Part shown: positions 36,818 to 46,512 of the stretch, piece after piece | Numbering within the stretch: the first letter of the stretch is position 1 | Layout of the letters: each line of letters opens with the position of its first letter | Assembly (NCBI GenBank): GCA_030278955.1 | Contig: JAOANR010000010.1 | Span: 28,584,174 to 28,648,173 of the forward strand | DNA length: 64,000 bases | Direction: 5' to 3' | Source of the DNA: Hygrophila difformis | Taxonomy: Eukaryota; Streptophyta; Magnoliopsida; Lamiales; Acanthaceae | Position numbers and translations under genes: made by a program | The notes under the pieces: model-generated | What the model saw: only the letters and a program-made list of their open reading frames with translations | Databases searched by the model: none | What the model was told of the DNA's origin: nothing

Positions 36818-36892
36818 CTATTTATAGGCGTCCGCGGACTTCAATCACGGACTCCAAACGAACTCTAATTTCTTGTGACGAACGCAGTGACG
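36818..36892 (-). promoter_or_regulatory. EPRV-2 35S-like promoter: as-1 pair and TATA box
   Basis: TATAAATAG lies at 36826-36818 on the minus strand. About 50 bp upstream, TGACG at 36876-36880 and 36888-36892 (plus-strand coordinates) are 7 bp apart, the as-1 spacing of the CaMV 35S promoter. The second is part of a TGACGTCA palindrome. The spacing from as-1 to TATA is close to that of 35S. Confidence 0.7.
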
Positions 36893-37042
36893 TCACTTGC
36901 CTTGGATTCCATCCTACATTATTATTCTGCCAGAATTATTGCTAGTGGGCTCCTTTGTCAACTCGTCACATGCCCTTGCCAGCTGCCCCTCTCTACTTTG
37001 TCGGCCATTATTGTAGGGTCTTTGCTGACACCTCTCTTTCTC

Positions 37043-38350
37043 TTACATCCAGCTGTTTTCACTTGGACTTGTGAAAGTTTTTTGGACCTTCTTCCCTTTA
37101 TCTTGTCCAGATTCGGCTTTCTTTTGGGTTACCCGAATCTTTGTACCGAATAGGGGTTTTTCCTGTTCCACGCAATATGGGCATATGTGATTATCCCATT
37201 GCCCAACATGCATCATGTTGCATGCCTTTCTTCTGGTAGACTCCGTTGCTGGCAACTTATTTTCCCAGATGAGTAACCTTTTCTTTTCAAAAGAGGTTTT
37301 CGCAAACTCCGTGCTTTTCCCTTTTAAAGAATTAACCAGGAAAGATCCATTTAAATTATTCGAAAAGATTTTAAATGGATATTTGACCTTTTCCATCTCT
37401 GTGAGACAGACCCAGAATCCCCATGCTCGTTTGGTGGAGATCTCATCTTTGCTGATTGAAGATACCAATGGTGCCTTCTCATCCATAGACTTAACTCTGT
37501 TGAAGGCAACCATATCAGGTCTTTGTAATTTAATAAAGTGAAAGACCGGATAAGAACCTTTCCCGACTATTTCTGGTGCTGCCGAAATGAACTTAAGCTC
37601 CAGAATATCTCCTCTTTGCAGGTGCGGGTTGTTCTGCCATGATTCGTGCACTGCGCTACTTATCCATCCCGAAAGTTTTTCAATTTCCGGAAACCCTGGT
37701 GATGTAGTATGAACCGATGCTAATGAGCCAAAATCATACCACTTTCAAACCTCTTCTGGCTTTGATCCCTCGAGCATCCAGACCCTGTTGTATCTTCCGG
37801 ATGTTGCGATTACCGTCTTGCTGGGGTTAATTCCCTTTTGGGAAACCAGTTGTTCCCATTTCCCTTGGTAGTCCAGCCAGGCTGTAGAAATGACCTTCTC
37901 TTCTGAATTAACCTTAGAGGTGCCTGTGATTGGCCTAAGGTTAATTTCTTCCTCTTTTACCCTAGAGGCAGTGGGTTGACTCGAACTTTTGGAAATGTGA
38001 CTTTCCTCTTGCTCAATATTTTTGTCGGTATCCGACAATGGTTCCTTTGAAGCAGTGCTTGAATCTGCTTCTTCATATGTGACCACCTTAGCTTTTTGGG
38101 CACATTTCTGTTTGTTTACCAGAGAGGCTGACGCCTTCCTGATTGGCTCTAATACTGTTTTCCATAGCGCTGTCATTGCTATATGGGAGGTTCGTATATT
38201 GTTGCGGACCATGTCCACATCACTATGTTGTATTTGGCCAGCTGTTCGTGCATTGATCTCGAGCTGTCCAAAATGCTTTGATAGCTCCTCTAGGTTTTCT
38301 CTGAGGTGCCTGAATCTCGTAATGATGGAATCAGCTTCAAATGCTTTCAT
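37043..38350 (-). pseudogene. EPRV-2 transactivator/inclusion-body-like gene
   Basis: Two frames in the same phase, 38350-37745 (201 codons) and 37651-37043 (202 codons), are separated by a nonsense TGA. The original was near 435 residues. The N-terminal third is helical, the middle is Ser/Glu-rich and acidic, and the C-terminal half has strand-like sequence and a Cys pair in HICPYC. The start codon overlaps the end of the RNase H frame. Its place after RNase H and before the promoter is that of the caulimovirid TAV, which aids reinitiation and forms viroplasm. Confidence 0.55.
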
Positions 38351-40357
38351 CTCTCGTCAAGAAATCTGCAAGAACATTTTCATGAGATTTTATAACATCA
38401 ATATCATAAGTATAATATTGACATTCAGCTTGCCATCTGATAATACAAGCTTTTTCAATTTTTGATTCAAGTTTTTTTTATAGAAAAGCTCTAACATTAG
38501 TATTATCAACTTTTAATACAAATTTCTTTGCAAGTAAGAATAAAGGCCATTTTTTAAATGTTTTCCATACTGCAAATAATTCTTTTTCATCAATGTGCCA
38601 GAGTTTGGCTTGTTGTTCAGTGAACAACCCTCCTGTGTATCTACAGGATTCTTGACCCGTAGTTGTTTTTCTCATGAGCACTCCTGCCCATCGAAAATCA
38701 TTGGCGTCTGTGTAGACTACCAGCTCATCCTCCTCTTGAGGTATCGCGAGTTTTGGCAAGCTATTGCAGACTTTCTTTAGTTCACGAATTCTCTTGGTAT
38801 GGATTTCTTCCCATTTCCATCTAGAGCTTTCAGTCTCTTTCAGGAGTGGTCTAAAATCCTTTCTATATTTTGCAAGGTCTTTTATAAACATGCCTGCAAA
38901 ATTTACAACTCCCAAGAAACTCTGAAGTTGTTTCTTGTCTTTTAATATGTCAGGAAAATTGCGGATTTTCTCCACAATGTGTTCCTGTAACTCTATCCCT
39001 GCTTCATCAATTTGAACTCCTAAGAATTCAATTTTATTAGCAGCGATAGTAGCCTTTTTCTCAGAGAGAACAAGACCTTCCCTGTGACATGCATCTGGAA
39101 ATATTTCAAGATGTTTAATATGTTCTTTTATATTTCGAGATGCAATCAGAATGTCATCTATGTAGATGAACATGAACTCTAGATAATCCTTAAATAGATT
39201 ATCCATCTTTCTTTGGAATATCTGAGGGGCATTGAAATCCCCATTGGCATAACATTCCAAATATATTGCCCTTGTGGGGTGGAGAATGCTGTAAATTTCT
39301 TCGACTCATTCTCCATCTTAATCTGATAGAAACCAGATTTAGAAACAAATTTAGAAAACACTTTAGCACCTTTGATGCAATCAATTAAGTGTTCTCTACT
39401 CGGAATGTAATAACCATCAAACTGTATTATTTTATTAATACCTTGATAGTTTATTACCAACCTGGGTTTACCTCTTTTTATTTCTCCATGGTTTCTTACC
39501 AAGAATCCAGGGCTACTATAAGCTGAAACTCCAGGCTCGATGAGTTTAAGATCGATATGCTCCTTGATAATTTGCTGCATATCTTTATTATCCTGCATAT
39601 TCATTAAGATGGGTTTGTATCGAACATACTCATATTTATATTGTTCTTTTACCTGTAGATCCTCGTTAAAGTTTCTCTGGATAAGTCTTTTAACATTTTC
39701 GAGGGACAATTTAGTTTCCCCATCAATGTCTAATGAAGTTATATTTAATGATTTCATTTCCTGCATTCCTTCTTTGAGGTTTATAATTTCCTCAATAGAA
39801 GCTTCATCGAATCCTTGCTGTCTAAAAGACAACAAAGCCTTACCAAACTTTCTTTTATCCTGCATTTTTGGATGGGTTAGTTTGGCATCATTATCACCAC
39901 GTTTGCTGCGAAATAATATAGGCATTAACCTGTTGAATGCCTTTTCTTTGCGCAACACCTGTATCTCAGTTCCACAACTTGTGGTAAATATTAATAAATT
40001 TCTTTTGTTATCTTGAACATATTTTATAAAGGATTGTATGAAATTATTCCCTAACAAAATATCTGCTCCTGTATCATGAAAGTAAATAGGAGGCGTTTTT
40101 ACCTTATACCAAGGTGTACCAAATGCTCATCCAATCATGATATTGGCCTGTCGAATACCCTTATTTAGTACTAAGATTTTTTGGGAAAAATCTCTTCTTG
40201 CAATAATGGGTAATGATTCCATAGCTTCGCAAGGGAAAACTCCTGGTTTAGCCGTGCAAATACCTGATCCTGAATCAATATAAGCTGCAAAATATTCTGA
40301 CTTATATTGTTCATATATTATACCTATTGAGATATAAATGGAAAATGGACTTGTCAT
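38330..40357 (-). pseudogene. EPRV-2 protease-reverse transcriptase-RNase H polyprotein
   Basis: The protease starts at 40357, with its start overlapping the movement-protein stop. Its active site reads DSGS at residues 28-31, in place of the usual DTGA. A TGA at 40127-40129 interrupts it. The RT follows in 40057-39179 and shows the expected LVINYQGIN and PMGIS motifs. A frameshift near 39,200-39,260 moves the palm motif YIDDI into the 39260-38478 frame, which also has RNase H motifs (YTDANDFRW, DEKELFAV, KVDNTN). A TAA at 38478 precedes the final ADFLTR-like end. One nonsense in the protease, one frameshift and one nonsense in RNase H prevent expression. Confidence 0.88.
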
Positions 40358-41601
40358 TTAATTTTGATGGTATGACCCTTCAGATTAAATTTTATACCAT
40401 TATCCTTTCTTACCCATGGTTTATGATTTTCGAGAAAACTTAATCCCAAAATCATAACCCCATTGTCTTTTTCGGCGGTGCCTAGGACTCTGATTTCATG
40501 TCCTGCAATTTCAATTGTTCCTTCATAGGTTCCAATTGATGGCTGCTGCAAGTAGTATAAGTCATCACATGGAAAACGATTAATCTTTTCAGTGATGTCA
40601 AATATTACTCGTATTTCTTTCCATCCTTCAGGGCATTTAATCTTTATATTATCTACCCCAATGAATTGAGGAGTTAGATCTTTGATAGACTCCTTCCCTT
40701 TATATGCCATAATTCTGTCTTCCGAAAAAGACATACGGCTTGCGTACTCAATTCTAGCACTCGTTGATCTGTCTAGAATTGGATGATCTCTTATCTGTAT
40801 GTCTACTCCTCCTAACCTTGGAATTTGGGTAGGATTTGGAGTCATGACTTTAGCAAATTCCTTGAAAATTCTAGGAATTTCTATATATTCTTTCCTGAGA
40901 AATAAGTCAGAATGATGACTATTGGAAAGTGCATAAGAGATTCTATAGGTTATAGAATATGGCATGTTTCCTTCTTTCATCAGATCTTTTCTTTTAAAAT
41001 CCTGATGAAGGGTTAGAACTCTACTAAAATCTTGGTCAGCTAAGTTATAGGAAATTCTGGGATGTATGTCAAACCTTAACTTCCCAGCATATAAATTTCC
41101 TACCATAGTCCCAAGAAGACCATCTCTAAGGTTATTGATTCTTCTATTAGTGACTGATAGATGTAATTCAAAATCAATGCCTTCTTTGAAGGTTGCCTTA
41201 ATTACTACTTCGATGGCTCCTATGTGGATCCATTTCATAGTAATGGCGATTTCCTCCTTCATTCTGTTTAATTCCTCAAGAATTTCTTCTTTAGGAATTA
41301 ATTGCATATCCATAACATTACAAGTAAGTTCAATAGGAATTGCAAACTCACCTGCACTTACCTTGTAGATGATGTTATGTCTTCTCTGGTTGAGTCCCAT
41401 CTGGTTAAGAACTCATCCAAACCCGCCAATTCTGAATCCGTCATATGGGCTGAGGTTGGAATCTTGTCGCATTATTCTTTCCATGGTTCGATTCGAGATC
41501 GTCATCCTTGAAAAGAATCCAGACAGGTTTTCAGTGGTCTGAATCTTGTCTTCTTCAGTCAGACTCGGTTGAAGATCCATCTGAATATGAGTCCGAGCCA
41601 C
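40354..41601 (-). pseudogene. EPRV-2 movement protein (30K superfamily)
   Basis: The frame from 41400 to 40354 (348 codons) is open. The same phase continues upstream to 41601 behind a single TGA at 41413-41415, so the ancestral protein was about 415 residues. The 30K core is clear: WIHIGAIEVVIKATF, then a LLGTMVGNLYAGKLRF segment, then GNMPYSITYRISYALSNS. These match caulimovirid movement proteins that build tubules in plasmodesmata. Coat precedes it, and the protease start overlaps its stop as ATGA. Confidence 0.85.
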
Positions 41602-41689
41602 TTCTTAATTCTTCCCCATAGATGCTTTCATCCGAGGGGATGTCTTCAAACTGATAGACTGGTACCAGTTTTCCATGGTAGACTGCTTC

Positions 41690-43002
41690 CACGATATCCT
41701 TCGTGGCTTCGTACATTCGTATCTCACGATTCAGAGGGCAATCGGGTGAGATATGACCTCTGGCTCCACACTTCCAACAATTGCAGTCCTTGAAACTTTC
41801 GTTGGCTCGGTATGGGCTCGTCTGAATGTTCTCTTGGACGTCGTTCTCCCCGTGCTCCTTGCTGCTGAGCTAGTTGAACCTTGGGATGAACTCTTTGTTG
41901 TTCCCGTTCTTTGTCCAGTTTTGTATGATCTGGCCTTGCCCTTGGACCACCATGTTCTTCTTCTTCGGAATGGAGGTCTTCTGAAACTCCTACTATATGA
42001 GCCTCGACTCTTCTTCTTTCTCCTCTTTTCTTCTGATGCTCCTATAATGGTTGGAAAATCGTTATTTTCACAGCAAAGAGGGGTTCTTTTTATTTTACCT
42101 CTTAGTCTCTTGATGTTCTTTTGGGCTGCTGCCTGTTGACACCATTCTCTGAGCTTATCCTTTAAGAAGGACATTCTCCGGGCTATTAAGTCCACTGTAC
42201 CAGGGGGTACCGTGTACGATTGGATCAACATCTCTCTCCATGGGCTGCAGATCTTTGCAAAGAACATGGGACATGCTACTTCAGCTGTCATCTTACTCCG
42301 AAAATAGTATTTACGAAACCAGTAGATATATTCGTCTACTGTGCAAATACTTCTTAATTCCATACCCAACAGTGCTTGGGTATAGACCTTGATTTTTTCG
42401 GTTCTTTGTTCTTCAAAATAACCATCTCCTACAAAATGGGTTTTGAATAAGATACCAAATCTTTCGCAGATTGTGCTTTTGGATTCTCCTTCAAGTATTT
42501 GCTCCTTTAGAGCCGCCGTGGAGTTTTTCTAGCCTAACTTTGCCGATCTTTCGAGACTTAGCTCTATTAATCTGACAAAGTTTTCTTTATCGAGATCCAG
42601 AATGGTTGCTGCAATCTTCATTGAAGCTACCCATTCGTCGATCAGATCTTCGATGTTTCGGAATTCGATAACATCGAGGTTCAGTGTTATGCCATATGGA
42701 TTTAATGGTTGTAACATCGTCTTGGCCCATGGTGTGGATTCTGATGCTCTATTCGGGTTCCGTCCTGGGTTTCGTCTTGCATTGAGATGCATCTCAGGAT
42801 ACCTGTTCATATGAAAGTCTGTACTTTCTCTCATTGGAACATCATGCGGTCCATCGTGGGTCACGTTGGATCCTGATTCTTCCGCATAACCCGGTTGAAG
42901 AACTTCATTGGGTTTTACATTAACTAGATCCATAATCTCAAGTTGGGAAAATGATTCTGCTAATTCTTGTAGATATGATAGATCTGCCCTGGAAACACTC
43001 AT
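41690..43002 (-). pseudogene. EPRV-2 coat protein
   Basis: The frame 43002-42529 (157 codons) starts on an ATGA overlap with the preceding ORF and ends at a TAG. The same phase continues and is open again from 42369 to 41731 (212 codons). The C-terminal part is very basic with repeated Arg/Lys/Ser, an RNA-binding trait. The zinc knuckle CxCxxCGxxGHxxxxC lies at about 41,790-41,730 but in a neighbouring frame, so a frameshift separates it from the body. An acidic tail follows. One nonsense and one frameshift are visible. Confidence 0.8.
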
Positions 43003-43382
43003 TCCACTGATTTCAGGAGATCGATCATAAGCTCTTCTTGTGATTTCTGCTTTGGAACCGTAGTTGCTTTACCTTTTTGGTTTAAAGCTTGTACGGGTCC
43101 GTATGCATCTCTAATATTGGCTTGGTTATTCTTGAAAGATCCAGGAATATCCTTTTGCCTTTTCTTGATATCCGAAATATCAAATTTCAGATTTAAAATC
43201 TCTTTTTTTAGATCTTGAAATAATTTCAAGATCTCCTCTGTTGATTGATTCAAGTTATCTATTTTTCCAGGTAAAATTAATACCCGGTTACCATAATCTT
43301 GAATCATTTTTTGGATTTCCCTTAAGTCCTGTGAGAACTTAGAGCTATCCGGATCTATTTCTTTCCAGTCTGTTCCTCTCAT
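42999..43382 (-). CDS. EPRV-2 virion-associated-like coiled-coil protein
   Basis: An intact 127-codon ORF, the first after the primer site. Residues about 15-85 show a heptad pattern rich in Leu, Ile, Lys and Asp, consistent with a coiled coil, and the C terminus is Lys-rich. Its stop overlaps the coat start. This fits virion-associated proteins (coiled-coil tetramers that bind the coat) by place and composition. Confidence 0.55.
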   Translation of the reverse strand: MRGTDWKEIDPDSSKFSQDLREIQKMIQDYGNRVLILPGKIDNLNQSTEEILKLFQDLKKEILNLKFDISDIKKRQKDIPGSFKNNQANIRDAYGPVQALNQKGKATTVPKQKSQEELMIDLLKSVE

Positions 43383-43589
43383 TTTTAGGAAAGAAACTAA
43401 TTTTGATAATATCTTGTCCCATGGACAAGTTTCAAGAAATTCCTTTGGAATTTTCTATATTTTATTTCCAAAATTTGGAAATAACTCGTTGGTTTCAAAT
43501 TCATTGAATCCATTAAATAATAAAATTTTCTCCATTAAGAAATAAAATATTATAAATAATATAATTAATATGTTCTTCAATAAAATCTA

Positions 43590-43602
43590 GGCTTTGATAC
43601 CA
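43590..43602 (-). promoter_or_regulatory. EPRV-2 primer-binding site (tRNA-Met, one mismatch)
   Basis: The minus strand reads TGGTATCAAAGCC, one base different from the initiator tRNA-Met complement. The first ORF lies about 210 bp downstream. Viral sequence ends within a few tens of bases upstream of this site, so the integrated copy was opened at the natural gap of the viral DNA. Confidence 0.85.
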
Positions 43603-43946
43603 ATTTTCATGTGGATCCGAAGTCATATGGACAATAAAATTATTTAAGTTTTGAAAGATGACATTTTTGTACAAAGTCAAACCTTCCTAGGGCCGTAATG
43701 AAAGTTTTTGAAAGTTTGGGGATAAATATAAAAGTGTGGATGTCCACTAGCCCAATTTAATAATACAAAAGGACTTTTTTGGCTATTTTATGCATATGTA
43801 GAGGACTATTTGGTATTTTAAAACATTAAGGACTATTTTGGTTTTTTAGCAAAGATAAATGACCATTTTGGCCTTTATTCCCACCTATAAATACACTTCT
43901 CTATTCATTTCACTCCTCACACAAAAATCTTCTTCTCTCTTATATA

Positions 43947-44207
43947 CTTCCACCGTTTTTAAATATTTGCTACATTTGGTTTACGGCTACTGTTCACACA
44001 CATACTTTAATTTAAAGTTTTATCATAGTTATATAAGTTAAAATATAGTCATGTGAGATCTTGTTAGATTCGTCTCATCCTATAGTTTTTAATTATCGAA
44101 CTTTTAGAATTTTTACTTGTACCGAACTTGAGTTATTAATGGTTTAAAATATACATTGGACTGTGCGCTGGATGAGTCCGTAGCAAATATTAAAAAAACA
44201 GAGGAAG
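43947..44207. mobile_element. Stowaway-like (Tc1/mariner) MITE, 261 bp
   Basis: The ends read CTTCCACCGTTTTT at the left and CTTCCTCTGTTTTTTT at the right on the other strand. Both continue into AATATTTGCTAC. They are flanked by TA at 43945-43946 and 44208-44209. The CTTCC(A/T)C(C/T)GT start is the usual Stowaway signature. There is no coding capacity. Confidence 0.8.
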
Positions 44208-44209
44208 TA

Positions 44210-45402
44210 TTAAGTTCTTTGTAGTGCTCTCTTGTGTTCTTGAGAGTTCTGAGTGTTCCAAGGGGTGGAAGCATGATATAGGAGTTCCATTGGTGAATTT
44301 TTGAAGAAATCATTAAGTGTTCTTATTGAGAGTACGCTAGTCTTACCCGAAAATTATGTATTTCATGCAAGTTATTGAATTTATTCATAGTTTTATGCAT
44401 GAGATGCTTTTAAATGTTTTAATAATGTGTTTATGTTTTGTTGTTAAATGCTTTTTGGGATTTTAAATCTCACATTTATGTCAAAATGCTTTTAAACCTT
44501 TAATCTTGTGTTTTTTGGTTAGGCCCTTACTGTCAAAACTTTGAATGGGTCATTTGGCCACTATGTGGAAATTAAATTAATGAAAATGAAATTGTTTGAG
44601 GGTATGAGCACCGCGGTGGTGTTTGAGTTGTGGATGACCGAACTCCCCTCTAACTGAGTGGTAGGACGGTTCCTCCCTTAGCTACTATACATACTCACAT
44701 TAGATTTGTCTTATTGTCTATACATACTCACGAGAAAATGGAAAGAAGAGAAATTGATGATTAATTTAAACATGCAACGATAACATGATGTTTGTCTTAT
44801 TGTCTATATAAAGACGAGTGAGCAGGTTCCCATAGCTACTATACATACTCACATTTGCGAGAGGGGTCCCCAATCGATGCAAAAAAAACTACCAGATCCC
44901 GAAAGGGGTTCAAACCAAAGGCAATAGAATGTCAACAGAGCTTATCCACGAACAATGGCAACTGTCTGAATCGATTCTTCGTACTCAAACTCGTCCATTG
45001 ATTTTTGGAGCCTACCTCTCGCACCCTACCACCCCTACTCTAGCTTGGCAATCGACCCTTCATGGCATAAATGACCTATGTTGAATTTGTAAATTTACTT
45101 AGCAGATTGAAGAGCGTAAATAAAGTTCAACACATTCATTATCAAGGATTATGATATAAACCAACAAACATCTAAAAGTGTAGTTTAAACTTTTCATTAT
45201 TCACCCTTAATTCCAACAATAAAAACTAAGCTACTAATAATAGTGTAAATTATAGAAGTGGCAAGAAGGGGATTCAGATAACCTAACATCAACTAACAAC
45301 ATCAATTACCCATTTACCTTCAGAACATCCCAAGTAACAGGTGATGAAACAAACTTCAAAATTTCCCATAAGATTCACATTCTATTATGTCTTTTCAACA
45401 CA
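44210..45402. other. Intergenic gap
   Basis: No gene is recognised. A short repeated phrase near GCTACTATACATACTCAC occurs at 44,680 and 44,825, with TTGTCTTATTGTCTATA at 44,707 and 44,791, suggesting a local duplication. A minus-strand ATG near 45,005 opens a few coding-like codons (MDEFEYEES), but no longer frame follows. Confidence 0.45.
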
Positions 45403-45807
45403 AATACATAAGACCCGGGCTATTCCTACTTCCATTTTTACTAACATCACCCCACCCCCTTTTTATCATACCCAAAAATGCCCCTCAACCTAAAAAAAAA
45501 AACATACACACTAATTTACTACACACACCCAATTACTCCCACCCCAAATTCAAACCCTTCCGACCCCATCAAAACCCTAACCTTTCCAAACACCCCACCA
45601 AAATCAAACCCTTCTCAATCCACCAAAACCCTCCAAACCCTAATTTCTTGCACAATCCACACAACCCACACATTCTTCCCAAAAAAGAGCAAAAATCGAA
45701 GGAAGAGTGGTGTAGAGTAATTGCCCAACAAATCGAGGAACAATGGCCACATTGGGATGGATAGGTAATGATTTAAAGTTTTTGAAATTTCAAAATTTTC
45801 GCATAGC

Positions 45808-46002
45808 AGTTCGGCACTGGTCTGCCGAATGCGTAGCACGCCGAACGGCCAGCCGTGCCGCGCGCGAAGCCCACCGTTCGGCCGAGATGGCCGCGCACCG
45901 CATGGGACGCACGGCCGACCCGGCCGTGCGCATCATTTACCGCACGGCCAAGCCGGCCGCACGGTCTTCGGGTCATTCGGCCGTGATGGCCGAACGGACC
46001 TG
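45808..46002. repeat. GTTCGGCC / CGTGCGGC hairpin-word array (left)
   Basis: A GC-rich block in AT-rich surroundings, made of GTTCGGC, GGCCGAAC, CGTGCGGC and GCCGCACG words in both senses at short spacing. It lies just upstream of the FAR1-like exon, in a probable first intron or 5' leader. The same words recur at 53,782-53,969 near the other end of the MULE. Confidence 0.85.
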
Positions 46003-46075
46003 AAGGCAGATTAATTTTTTTTTAAATTTTTTTTATTTTTTTGTTCGCATTCCTCTTTCAATACTTTTTCTTGCA

Positions 46076-46495
46076 GAAGAGACAAAATGGAGTGGTACAC
46101 TAGCCATTAAGAATCCAATTGGAAATGAGTTGAGCACGGATGTCGTTGGGCAAGACTACACACACATATTCACAACTCTTGCTCACTATCCTTCGAAACA
46201 AGCTGTCATAGACTGGGTAAAGGGCACTGCGAAAAGGGAACACATGGTGGTTATTATTAAGAGGTCAGATGCGGGTGGGGGCACAAGGAAATCCCGTGTT
46301 TATTTTCAATGTGAGCGCGGAGGTGAGTACCGTGAATGGAAAGGAAAGAAGAATCCAAACTTACCAAATAAAGAAGGTACCGGTGAATGTGAAGATGGGC
46401 AAGGGAAGGTTGTCCGGCGGAGGGAAGGGAAATCAAAGAAATGTGGGTGCCCATTTGAACTAAAGGCTCAAGAGGTGACCATTGGTGGGGAATGG
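46076..46495 (+). pseudogene. FAR1/WRKY-GCM1-type N-terminal exon of a MULE transposase
   Basis: An exon starts after TTGCAG at 46075 and ends at GGGAATG|GTAAGT. It encodes about 140 residues, with a zinc-ligand pattern of the FAR1/WRKY-GCM1 group: KSRVYFQCERGGEYR, then a variable loop and KKCGCPFELKA. This is the DNA-binding head of plant MULE transposases and their host relatives FHY3/FAR1. The catalytic DDE and SWIM parts are absent. An LTR element begins 18 bp into the following intron, and the sequence beyond it is the convergent PMD gene, so the rest was probably removed in the deletion that also cut that element's right LTR. Confidence 0.75.
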
Positions 46496-46512
46496 TAAGT
46501 TGTGGTCGTGCA

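Larger units (their letters stand above)
36390..43620 (-). mobile_element. Endogenous pararetrovirus 2 (EPRV-2), nearly full length
   Basis: A linear, minus-strand caulimovirid genome of about 7.2 kb. In order: primer site (43,602), virion-associated-like ORF, coat protein, movement protein, protease-RT-RNase H, transactivator-like ORF, then the promoter. Short ATGA-type stop/start overlaps join adjacent ORFs (at 43,002-42,999 and 40,357-40,354), a caulimovirid trait linked to reinitiation. Only about six nonsense codons and two frameshifts are seen, so this copy is younger or better kept than EPRV-1. The two EPRVs share the coat-before-movement order but are clearly different lineages at protein level. 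The right end falls at the primer site. Confidence 0.88.
36105..43882. mobile_element. MULE with long TIRs enclosing a pararetrovirus
   Basis: A perfect 9-bp duplication ACCTATAAA lies at 36096-36104 and 43883-43891, as expected for Mutator-like elements. The ends start GGAATAAATGCC (left) and GGGAATAAAGGCC (right, other strand). Similarity continues for about 220 bp through repeated words like AGTCCTCTAC, TTTGGTATTTT and CTTTCAAAC (about 36105-36330 and 43650-43882). The interior between the TIRs is occupied almost completely by EPRV-2. No transposase is present. Either the virus integrated into a small MULE or the MULE captured the viral DNA. Confidence 0.82.

Noticed and set aside
44680..45010. 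Possible first exon near 45,000 (minus strand)
   Set aside because: Only a few coding-like codons; no continuing frame or family match.
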